Shown here piece by piece: positions 1 to 6,521 of a stretch of 64,000 nt of DNA. Location of the stretch: contig CABIZF010000015.1 of assembly GCA_902363135.1 (NCBI GenBank), positions 1 through 64,000 on the forward strand. Reading direction: 5' to 3'. The DNA comes from Lachnospiraceae bacterium (lineage in GTDB: Bacteria > Bacillota > Clostridia > Lachnospirales > Lachnospiraceae). A program made the translations under genes and the position numbers. Below the pieces are notes generated by a model. It was not told the DNA's origin and ran no database searches. It was given only the letters and a program-made list of their open reading frames with translations. Within the stretch, counting starts at the first letter, position 1. The number at the start of each line of letters is the position of its first letter.

Positions 1-4
1 TCTC

Positions 5-32
5 CCATCTGAAATACGATGTATTCAGATGG
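5..32. repeat. Inverted repeat at window edge
   Basis: CCATCTGAA pairs with TTCAGATGG around a short loop, and the stem extends through TAC/GTA with one bulge. It lies about 85 bases past the stop of the minus-strand kinase. No T-run follows on either strand, so it is at best a weak terminator. The rest of 33-117 is AT-rich and holds no recognised gene. Confidence 0.35.
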
Positions 33-117
33 CTTATTAAAGTTACCCATTTTTACAATTCAAAAAAATTTTAAAATTCTCTTGACTGTTTATAGTTTGT
101 CACCTCATAGAAAATGC

Positions 118-1905
118 TTATTCTGCTTTCAAAAGTTCCCAGATCAAATATGCGACACCGCCAAAAAAGTATATACAGATCGCCGACATGATCACCTGGC
201 CAATAATATCGCCAATAGTATAGGGGTCTAAGAATTCTTTTCCGATCTTCCGTGTATAGAGATCTTCTGAAAGCATTATAATTGCTGTCAGAATCGCATG
301 AATCTGCAAAACCGGGCCGATTATCCGGATACTCTTTGACGCCTTCCATGTCTTTACAAAAGCAATGGCCAGCGCCAGCCCAATCCATACAAACACAGAC
401 ACTCCAACCTCATAAAGTCCTTTTCTGTACAGGAATTCCTGACGGGTATTTCTGGCTACAGACGAAAGGCGGGTCACATCGTCGATACTGCTCATAAATG
501 CAAAAAACAAAACCAGCACCGATGTCACACCATAGACCAGAATAAAAAATTCTGCGCCGTTCTTTTCCTTTTTTTCTTCTGCCACGACCTTCCCGGCGGT
601 CTGTTTTTTCTGCTTCTGGTACGCCGCGGTCTTGCCCATCGTCTTGTCGATAGCCGACTGCGCCTGCCGACTCACAGTACCGGTGGCTGCTCCGGATGTT
701 TTCTTCGACTTCGGCTTACCGATCGTCGCGCTCGTCGCATCATCCCAGCCGTTGCCTTCGGTCTTGCCGGAATAGCCTGCGCCCCAGGATGCATTCGATG
801 CAGATGTGCTGCTCATGGCACCAGTCGCATTTTTACTGCCGGAAGAAAATGTCCCGGCGCCTGATTGCTCCCCGTTCATCGCGGCAAAAAGGTCGTCAAA
901 ATCTGAGCCCCCAGAAGCAGCTCCCGCAGACGCTGCGGCGTGTCCTGCTTTGCCAGAAGCGGCGCCCTTCCGATAAGAAGCCGTATGCGCATCGGACAGT
1001 TCTGCCAGTGCGTCATACAACTCCTGTGCACTGCGGTACCGATCGACCGGACGATATGCACACGCCTTGAGCACAATCCGCTTCAGCTTTTGGCTTCCAT
1101 TCTTCGGAGCCGGAAGCTTCTCGCCTTCGTAGCGCCGTCGCAGTGCCTCCTGATTCTTCATCGCGGTGACTGCTTCATCCGCGTTTAAAAATGGCATCCG
1201 CCGGTTGTTCAGCAGCCAGTAAAGCGTGATACCAAGGGAATAAATGTCCGCCTCTTTTCCATATTTCTGTCCGTGCTCGACCTCCGGAGCCGCATAGCCG
1301 TGCGTCCCCATCTTCGTTGCGTTCGTCGTATGGTCCTGCACCCGCGCCACACCGAAATCGCCAAGCTTATAGTCGCCGAATTTCGAGATCAGAATATTCT
1401 CCGGCTTGATATCGCGGTGAATGATATGCCGTGCCTCGCAGAGCATCAGTGCCTTGCAGATATCCTTGCCAAGCCGGATGACTTCCGACTCACTGAGCAT
1501 GCTCTGCTTCGTCGGCATCGTCGCCTTCTGCAGCGGTGTGAGCAGCTCCATCCGGATAAATATCTGCCCCCCGATCCCATCCTTGCGCGGTACGACTGCA
1601 AAATCGTCGCAGCTGACAATGTTCGTCTGGCCCTGCAGCTCCTTCATCAGCTCGTATTCTTTTACATATCGCTGAATCTCTTCCTCATAAGAGGCTTTCA
1701 TACTCGCCTGATCATAACCGTTTTCATAGCAGGCCTCGATCTCTGCATCATCGGCCGGCCGGGACACGACCTTCAATGCCGCCCGCTCCCTGACTCCCGA
1801 AAGCGTTCTTTCAATCTCGTAGACCTTTCCATACCCGCCTGCTCCAAGGTACTTTCCAATCGTCCACCCCGGCCATGGCAGACGGATCTCCTTCTCATTT
1901 CCCAT
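118..1905 (-). CDS. Membrane-anchored serine/threonine protein kinase
   Basis: Eukaryotic-type Ser/Thr kinase that phosphorylates protein Ser/Thr at the cytoplasmic face. Visible motifs in order: glycine loop GAGGYGKV at residues 21-28, catalytic HRDIKPEN, KLGDFGVAR and the GTHGYAAPE activation segment. The catalytic domain fills roughly residues 12-275. A long Ser/Ala/Gly/Thr-rich linker follows, then about four hydrophobic segments in the last 145 residues. It therefore differs from PrkC/PknB kinases, which have one membrane span and outer PASTA domains; no sensory domain is recognisable. The ATG at 1905 is chosen because GAGGAG lies 8-9 bases upstream; the frame stays open further upstream but has no better ribosome site. 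An IS element ends about 90 bases upstream, so native promoter sequence may have been displaced. The substrate is unknown. Confidence 0.88.
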   Translation of the reverse strand: MGNEKEIRLPWPGWTIGKYLGAGGYGKVYEIERTLSGVRERAALKVVSRPADDAEIEACYENGYDQASMKASYEEEIQRYVKEYELMKELQGQTNIVSCDDFAVVPRKDGIGGQIFIRMELLTPLQKATMPTKQSMLSESEVIRLGKDICKALMLCEARHIIHRDIKPENILISKFGDYKLGDFGVARVQDHTTNATKMGTHGYAAPEVEHGQKYGKEADIYSLGITLYWLLNNRRMPFLNADEAVTAMKNQEALRRRYEGEKLPAPKNGSQKLKRIVLKACAYRPVDRYRSAQELYDALAELSDAHTASYRKGAASGKAGHAAASAGAASGGSDFDDLFAAMNGEQSGAGTFSSGSKNATGAMSSTSASNASWGAGYSGKTEGNGWDDATSATIGKPKSKKTSGAATGTVSRQAQSAIDKTMGKTAAYQKQKKQTAGKVVAEEKKEKNGAEFFILVYGVTSVLVLFFAFMSSIDDVTRLSSVARNTRQEFLYRKGLYEVGVSVFVWIGLALAIAFVKTWKASKSIRIIGPVLQIHAILTAIIMLSEDLYTRKIGKEFLDPYTIGDIIGQVIMSAICIYFFGGVAYLIWELLKAE

Positions 1906-2003
1906 TCCGTATCTCCTCTTCTCCCACTCTTCCTGCTTCTTGTTCATGAAGCGAATCTGTGTCTTTTTTTGATTCACTGATTCTTCGCATTTATTGTGAC
2001 ATG

Positions 2004-2040
2004 CTCCCACCACTTAAATCCCATATTTTGAAGTGGGGGC
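2004..2040 (-). repeat. Right-end hairpin of the IS605 element
   Basis: CCC-A-CCACTT pairs with AAGTGGGGG, leaving one bulged A in the stem. A hairpin with a bulged base near the end is typical of the right-end recognition site of Y1 transposases. On the minus strand it lies 3' of tnpB, where the omega RNA of TnpB systems ends, so the transcript from about 2200 down to 2000 could be an omega RNA. That RNA role is inference. Confidence 0.55.
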
Positions 2041-2157
2041 TTCTTGCTCAATGGCTCTATTGAGCCAAGTATCTACAAGCTATCCTCGCGTGCCCCGCGA
2101 TTTTTTGCCCGGACATGGGCGTATTTTATTACTTATTGTCCGGATACGGACAGTTGT

Positions 2158-3261
2158 TTATGCTGCCAGCATCCTTCTTGCTTCTTCACGGATATTGATC
2201 GCTGCATTTCGATCTCTGTCCATCTCATTTCCACACGAACAACGATAAACTCTTTCGGATAATTTCAGCTCTTTTTTTATCTTTCCGCATTTACTGCATT
2301 TTTTGCTTGAAGGAAAAAAGCGGTCTACCTTTACTAATTCTTTTCCCTTCCAGGCAAGCTTATAATCCAGCATATTCCGGAACATCCCGTATCCATTATC
2401 CTGTACACTTTTCCCAAAATGCAGACACTGGCTCATCGCTTTCATATCAATATCTTCTACCGCGACTATACCGTACTGGTCTGTGATCCTGCGGCTCAGT
2501 TTATGCAGATAGTCTCTTCTCTGGCTGCGTATTTTTTCATGGCACCTGGCAACTTTCTTTTTCTGCCGCACATAATTGCAGCTCCCTTTTACACATCTCG
2601 ACAGTTTACGCTGTTCCCTTGCCAGCCTTTTTTCATTTTTTCTGAAGAATCCTGCTTCTTCCATCTCAATCTCTTCTGAAAACACTGCCATCCCCTGCAT
2701 CGCATAATCAATCCCAAGTATTTTGGCGTTGCTGTAATCCTTATCTGCTGTTTGGTTTTCGCAGCTGTATCCTTCATACAACAGACTTGCAAAATACTTT
2801 CCGGAAGGCTCCATACGGACTGTCACTGATTTCAGACGGCAGTTTTCTGCAGGCTCCCTGTGTTTTTTCATGGATATCCATTTTAATTTCGGAAGCCGGA
2901 TTCGGTTACCTTCTACCAGAATATTTCCGTTGACCACATTTGTTGTATAGCTGTTTTTGGAGTGATGTTTTGACTTGAAACGTGGAAATCCAACCTTAGG
3001 ATCACGAAAAAAATTCTTATATGCTTTTTCCAGATGGAGCTGAACATTTGCCAGTGCCAGCGAATCAACTTCTTTCAGAAACGGATACGCCTTTTTATAC
3101 ATAGCTGGTGTATTCTTTAACATCTTCTTTGTCTTTTTATACTCCTGGATCTTATCATTAAGCATCTGGTTGTACAGAAAACGACAGCAGCCAAATGTTT
3201 TTCCAAGGAGTATCTTCTATTCTTCTGTTGGATAGATCTGGAAACGATATGCTATGTTCAA
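2158..3261 (-). pseudogene. tnpB: TnpB (IS605 OrfB) with amber stop at codon 15
   Basis: RNA-guided RuvC-type nuclease of IS605 elements. The intact frame would start at TTG 3261, two bases inside the tnpA stop, with GGGAG just upstream. It reads LNIAYRFQIYPTEE, then TAG (3219-3217) where family members usually have Gln, then continues without interruption through KILLGKTFGCCRFLYNQ to the C-terminus. An open frame of 335 residues remains from the internal ATG at 3165. It has all catalytic elements: GID in motif I, VAVEDIDM in motif II, MDRDRNAAINI in motif III, and a CSKCG/CSCG zinc ribbon. A protein restarted at 3165 would lack about 32 N-terminal residues. One C-to-T change explains the defect, so it looks recent. 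Confidence 0.85.
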
Positions 3262-3572
3262 TGCTTTTTCTCTCCCTGGGTCTCGATGTATTGACGGATC
3301 ACTTCTACTGATGCCCCTCCTGCCGTCAAAAGACAGAAACTCTGGCTCCAGAATGCTTCTTTCCAAAGTTTTTCCCGGATTTCCGGATACTCTTTTTTCA
3401 GCAGTCTGCTGCTGGCACTTTTATAAGCATTGATAAATTTACTGAGTTCCCATATCTCTTTTGCTCTTTCTGAAATTGGATCATTGATAACTTTTCTTCG
3501 ATATTTTACCACCATGATCAGATGATAATACATCAAGTACACTGAATGTGCATTGTGATCTATATTTTCCAT
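3258..3572 (-). pseudogene. tnpA: IS200-like TnpA with in-frame loss of the HUH block
   Basis: Y1 transposase that normally cuts and rejoins single-stranded IS ends. The N-terminus (HSVYLMYYHLIMVVKYRRKV) and C-terminus (SKFINAYKSASSRLLKKEYP, AFWSQSFCLLTAGG, IRQYIETQGEK) are clear family matches, and the nucleophile Tyr in IRQYIE is kept. The protein is only 104 residues against about 135-150 for the family. At KEIW-ELSKF (about 3445-3452) it jumps over the central block that holds the metal-binding HxH motif. The reading frame is preserved, which points to a clean internal deletion of about 40 codons. Without the HxH it should be catalytically dead. Confidence 0.85.
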
Positions 3573-3616
3573 AAAACCAGTCCTTTTTTTGAATAATCAT
3601 CTTATCGACTGATTCT

Positions 3617-3645
3617 ATTATACCATGAATCGCATTGCAGAACAA
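3617..3645 (-). promoter_or_regulatory. Promoter for tnpA
   Basis: On the minus strand TTGTTC (3645-3640), a 17-base spacer and a perfect TATAAT (3622-3617) precede the tnpA ATG by about 45 bases. Confidence 0.6.
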
Positions 3646-3748
3646 GCGTTCTTTTGTTTTTTGCAATTCATCTCCCACCTGTAGAGGAAGGAGAATTCTT
3701 GCTATATATTATGTTAAAGCCGCACTATACAAATGTCAATTGTAACTA

Positions 3749-3762
3749 CCCGGAAAACCGGG
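3749..3762 (-). repeat. Left-end hairpin of the IS605 element
   Basis: CCCGG-AAAA-CCGGG lies about 17 bases inside the proposed left end, the usual place for an IS605 left-end hairpin. Bases 3781-3803 outside the element match the start of the palindromic repeat family seen at 23436 and 30885, so the IS may have landed in or beside such a repeat. Confidence 0.5.
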
Positions 3763-3881
3763 AAATGACTTTGCGGTAGGTAAGCGAATTGCGAATGTCC
3801 GTTTTACTGTCTGCTGATATTTATTATAATCAACCGTTTAGAAAATTTGTTTTTAACCGAATCAGTTCTGTACAAACATGC

Positions 3882-3916
3882 AAAAAGGGCAGAAGATTTA
3901 CTTGTATCTCTTGCCC
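3882..3916 (-). terminator. Rho-independent terminator after small RHH gene
   Basis: On the minus strand GGGCA...AGAGAT pairs with ATCT..TGCCC and is followed by TTTTT. It is about 120 bases past the stop of the 57-residue ribbon-helix-helix gene. The stretch from there to the IS left end holds no recognisable gene. Confidence 0.55.
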
Positions 3917-4036
3917 TCATGTTACTTACAATCTCAACAATTATCTCTTCCAAAGGCCTCTCTGCCGTTCAATTCTCCAACGCTTCACTGCATCATACCA
4001 ACCAGTATCATTCTTACTTCATTTGCTTTCATCGTT

Positions 4037-4210
4037 TTATCTCCCTTCTCGCTCTTTTTTCACCTTCAATGTCTCCAGCCCCGCACGGATCAGCTGACGG
4101 TACATCTCCGAATACGACGTATCGTGAAAAAATTGCTCTTTTGTCATCTGTATTTCCTCCTCAAGCTCTTCCGGCAGATTCAGCACAAATCTTCTGCTTT
4201 TTGTCTCCAT
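4037..4210 (-). CDS. Small ribbon-helix-helix-like protein, 57 residues
   Basis: The gene starts at an ATG with AGGAGG about 12 bases upstream. The sequence begins METKSRRFVLNLPEELEEEI, and its middle contains EMYRQLIRAGLETL. The pattern of a short basic beta strand with alternating residues followed by two helices is that of CopG/Arc-type DNA-binding dimers. It probably represses its own or a neighbouring promoter, but no target is visible. It lies divergent to another RHH gene at 4371, with a shared 160-base intergenic region. No toxin-like partner gene adjoins it. Confidence 0.6.
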   Translation of the reverse strand: METKSRRFVLNLPEELEEEIQMTKEQFFHDTSYSEMYRQLIRAGLETLKVKKEREGR

Positions 4211-4320
4211 CACTCTAGTCTCCCTCCTGCCATAGATTCTCTGATTCGGTGATTCTCTGGTTACTGCCCATTCTACCAGTTCTTTCTTGCCGCTGTCAAT
4301 GACATTTTCGCACTCTGATC

Positions 4321-4349
4321 TTGCATATCTGGTTCACTGATGTTAAAAT
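4321..4349 (+). promoter_or_regulatory. Promoter for the 4371 RHH gene
   Basis: TTGCAT, a 17-base spacer and TAAAAT lie about 22 bases ahead of the ATG, just before the GGAGG ribosome site at 4357-4361. Confidence 0.45.
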
Positions 4350-4370
4350 AAGCGTGGAGGTGAGATTACT

Positions 4371-4535
4371 ATGTCTACAGAGAAACCACGTTATTCTATT
4401 ACACTCGATGAAGAACTGTTCAAGGAAGTCGAGGACTTCCGCTTTGAACACCGCTACCAGACACGCAATCAGGCCACCGTCGAACTGATCCGGCTCGGTC
4501 TTGCCGAAATTAAAAAGCAGCAGGAATCATCCTGA
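4371..4535 (+). CDS. Small ribbon-helix-helix protein, 54 residues
   Basis: The start is fixed by GGAGG ten bases upstream of the ATG. The protein begins MSTEKPRYSITLDEELFKEV and continues with RYQTRNQATVELIRLGL, a typical ribbon-helix-helix layout: beta strand YSITLD, helix A, then TRNQATVELIRLGL as helix B. It is likely a dimeric DNA-binding regulator, possibly autoregulatory. It is one of only two plus-strand genes found here. A strong hairpin terminator follows about 55 bases downstream. No toxin gene is adjacent, so an antitoxin role is unsupported. Confidence 0.7.
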   Translation: MSTEKPRYSITLDEELFKEVEDFRFEHRYQTRNQATVELIRLGLAEIKKQQESS

Positions 4536-4589
4536 TTTTCATTCTATCCAAGACTTCAGAAAATTTGTTTTTCACCAAAACAACACCAA

Positions 4590-4627
4590 AAAAAGCTTAG
4601 CGGATAATTTTTTCCACTAAGCTTTTT
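4590..4627. terminator. Bidirectional terminator between convergent genes
   Basis: AAAAAGCTTAG pairs with CTAAGCTTTTT, 11 bp around a 16-base loop. The A-run and T-run ends allow it to act in both directions, ending the plus RHH gene and the minus gene at 4632. Confidence 0.75.
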
Positions 4628-4631
4628 CTTA

Positions 4632-4859
4632 TCACACCATCTGCTTAAATGCCTCGATCAGCTCGATGTCCGATGCCGTCACCTTCAGATTCGACTCAAT
4701 CACCTTTCCTTCCGGATTCTTTACCGAAATAGAAAGGACGCTGCCCTCCCGGACTTCCGGCTGCACCGCTCGCAGGAAAGCGGGAAACTTCGGATGATTG
4801 TTTGTAAAACGCTGCCAGAGAGTCTTCATCTGCATCAGCGTCTGGAAATTCATTGCCAT
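4632..4859 (-). CDS. Small conserved-type protein of unknown function
   Basis: 75 residues, starting at an ATG with AGGAGGG about 5 bases upstream. It has no signal peptide or membrane segment. It begins MAMNFQTLMQMKTLWQRFTN and ends in a predicted helix ASDIELIEAFKQMV. No family is recognised. It lies 13 bases after queA on the same strand and is probably the last gene of the pheST-queA transcript. Confidence 0.65.
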   Translation of the reverse strand: MAMNFQTLMQMKTLWQRFTNNHPKFPAFLRAVQPEVREGSVLSISVKNPEGKVIESNLKVTASDIELIEAFKQMV

Positions 4860-4872
4860 AGTCCCTCCTGCC

Positions 4873-5898
4873 TTATTTTATAAACATCGCATCCCCAAAC
4901 GAAAAGAATCGATATTTCTGCTCCACCGCCTCTTTGTACGCGGTCATGATCTTCTCTTTTCCGGCAAGCGCGGAGACGAGCATCAGAAGTGTAGACTCCG
5001 GCAGATGGAAGTTTGTAATCAGACAGTCCAGTACCTTGAACCGATAGCCCGGATAAATGAAAATCTCCGTCCAGCCACTGCACGGACGCAGCGTGCCATC
5101 CTCTGCGGCAGCCGATTCGATCGTGCGGCAGCTTGTCGTTCCGACACAGATCACTCTTCCTCCGTTCTTTTTCGTCTCATTAATGAGGTTTGCTGCCGTC
5201 TCATCGACCTGATAGAATTCTGAATGCATATGATGCTGTGTCACATCCTCCACCTTGACCGGGCGGAAGGTGCCAAGTCCTACGTGAAGTGTCACCTCTG
5301 CGATATTCACGCCCATATCCCGCACCTGCTGCAGAAGCTCCGGCGTAAAATGCAGTCCGGCTGTCGGAGCCGCCGCTGATCCTTCATACTTTGCATAGAC
5401 GGTCTGATAGCGGTTCTTATCCTTCAGTTCGTGTGTGATGTACGGTGGGAGCGGCATTTGTCCGAGCTGGTCGAGAATCTCCTCAAAAATCCCCTCGTAC
5501 GTGAACTGAATCAGACGGTTGCCCTCCTCAACGATGTCAATGACCTCGCCGACCAGCAGCCCGTCGCCGAACACGATCTTTGTCCCGGGCTTCGCCTTTT
5601 TTCCCGGCTTTACGAGTGTCTCCCACACATCATTTTCCTTCCGCTTCAAAAGCAGAATCTCGATGAGTGCTCCGGTTCCTTCCCGCACGCCGTAAAGCCG
5701 TGCCGGGATGACCTTCGTATTGTTGATGACCAGGCAGTCGCCCGGCTGCAGATAATCTACAATGTTATAAAAGTGACGGTGTTCCATCGCACCGGTCTTT
5801 TTATCGAGTACAAGAAGCCGGGAAGCAGACCGATCCTCCAGCGGATCCTGTGCGATCAGCTCCTGTGGCAAATCAAAATAAAAATCAGATGTTTTCAT
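4873..5898 (-). CDS. queA: tRNA preQ1(34) S-adenosylmethionine ribosyltransferase-isomerase
   Basis: QueA transfers and isomerises the ribosyl group of SAM onto preQ1 at wobble position 34 of GUN tRNAs, giving epoxyqueuosine. At 341 residues it is normal length. Recognisable family segments are [17 protein letters not shown] at the N-terminus, [28 protein letters not shown], and [13 protein letters not shown]. The start overlaps the end of the upstream histidine phosphatase gene by 14 bases, which suggests translational coupling. No other queuosine gene is in the window. Confidence 0.95.
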   Translation of the reverse strand: MKTSDFYFDLPQELIAQDPLEDRSASRLLVLDKKTGAMEHRHFYNIVDYLQPGDCLVINNTKVIPARLYGVREGTGALIEILLLKRKENDVWETLVKPGKKAKPGTKIVFGDGLLVGEVIDIVEEGNRLIQFTYEGIFEEILDQLGQMPLPPYITHELKDKNRYQTVYAKYEGSAAAPTAGLHFTPELLQQVRDMGVNIAEVTLHVGLGTFRPVKVEDVTQHHMHSEFYQVDETAANLINETKKNGGRVICVGTTSCRTIESAAAEDGTLRPCSGWTEIFIYPGYRFKVLDCLITNFHLPESTLLMLVSALAGKEKIMTAYKEAVEQKYRFFSFGDAMFIK

Positions 5899-6520
5899 AA
5901 TATGTAATATCCTGTTCCTTTATTATCCATTTTAATGTACTGTCTTTCTGAGGTTCCAGATCTGCGATCGTCACTGCGCAGTTTTTCGGCACACCGGTAT
6001 CCCAGAAATCCTTCTGCTCGCCATGCCGGATATTTAAGAGCATCGCACGCGACGCTGCCCCATGTGTGGAGATCAGAATTGTCTTGTCATACCATTCTTT
6101 GCGCGTGGACAGCTCTTCTAAAAATGCACCGGTACGCGCCAGCAGATCCGAAATGCTCTCGCCGCCTTCCGGTGGGATAAAATTGCCCGGATCGCGAAAG
6201 AATGCAAAAAATTTCGGATCGGTGATCTCTCCTTTTGCATCGCGCACCTGCCTGCCCTCATACGTACCAAAACCGATTTCCTGAATACGCGCATCTGTAA
6301 TCACCGGGATGTCCTTCCCTCCGAGCACCAGAAGCGCTGTCTCCTTTGCACGCTGCAGTGGACTGGAAATGCAAAGGTCAAACGGGATCGGCTGCAAAGC
6401 ACGGGCGGTCACCTGTGCAAGTACCCGCCCGTTCTCATTTAATGGTATATCCGTCTGTCCCTGAAGGCGGAGGGTATGATTCCACTCCGTCTCTCCATGT
6501 CGGATGATATATAGTCTCAT
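5885..6520 (-). CDS. Histidine phosphatase family protein (GpmB/CobC-like)
   Basis: Phosphohydrolase using a phosphohistidine intermediate. The signature [14 protein letters not shown] opens the protein at the chosen ATG, and the second catalytic His is in [12 protein letters not shown]. Its 211 residues fit the cofactor-independent phosphatase branch; the substrate could be a phosphosugar, alpha-ribazole phosphate or a nucleotide and cannot be told. The ATG at 6520 lies one base after the pheT stop; the frame is open 13 codons further but inside pheT. It overlaps queA by 14 bases at the 3' end. Confidence 0.88.
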   Translation of the reverse strand: MRLYIIRHGETEWNHTLRLQGQTDIPLNENGRVLAQVTARALQPIPFDLCISSPLQRAKETALLVLGGKDIPVITDARIQEIGFGTYEGRQVRDAKGEITDPKFFAFFRDPGNFIPPEGGESISDLLARTGAFLEELSTRKEWYDKTILISTHGAASRAMLLNIRHGEQKDFWDTGVPKNCAVTIADLEPQKDSTLKWIIKEQDITYYENI

Positions 6521-6521
6521 A

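Larger units (their letters stand above)
1996..3779 (-). mobile_element. IS200/IS605-family element, both genes broken
   Basis: About 1.78 kb containing tnpA and tnpB remnants in standard order, with subterminal hairpins and no terminal inverted repeats, as expected for single-strand-transposing IS605 elements. Read on the minus strand, TTAC (3783-3780) directly precedes the proposed left end, matching the TTAC target known for IS608-type elements. The proposed right end is at TCAC (1999-1996), just past a bulged hairpin. Both ends are inferred from pattern, not from comparing copies. tnpA has lost its HUH block and tnpB carries an early stop, so this copy could move only with help from another copy. 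Confidence 0.75.

Noticed and set aside
1906..2013. N-terminal extension of the Ser/Thr kinase
   Set aside because: The 36 extra codons run into the IS right end and encode the ribosome site of the better start at 1905.
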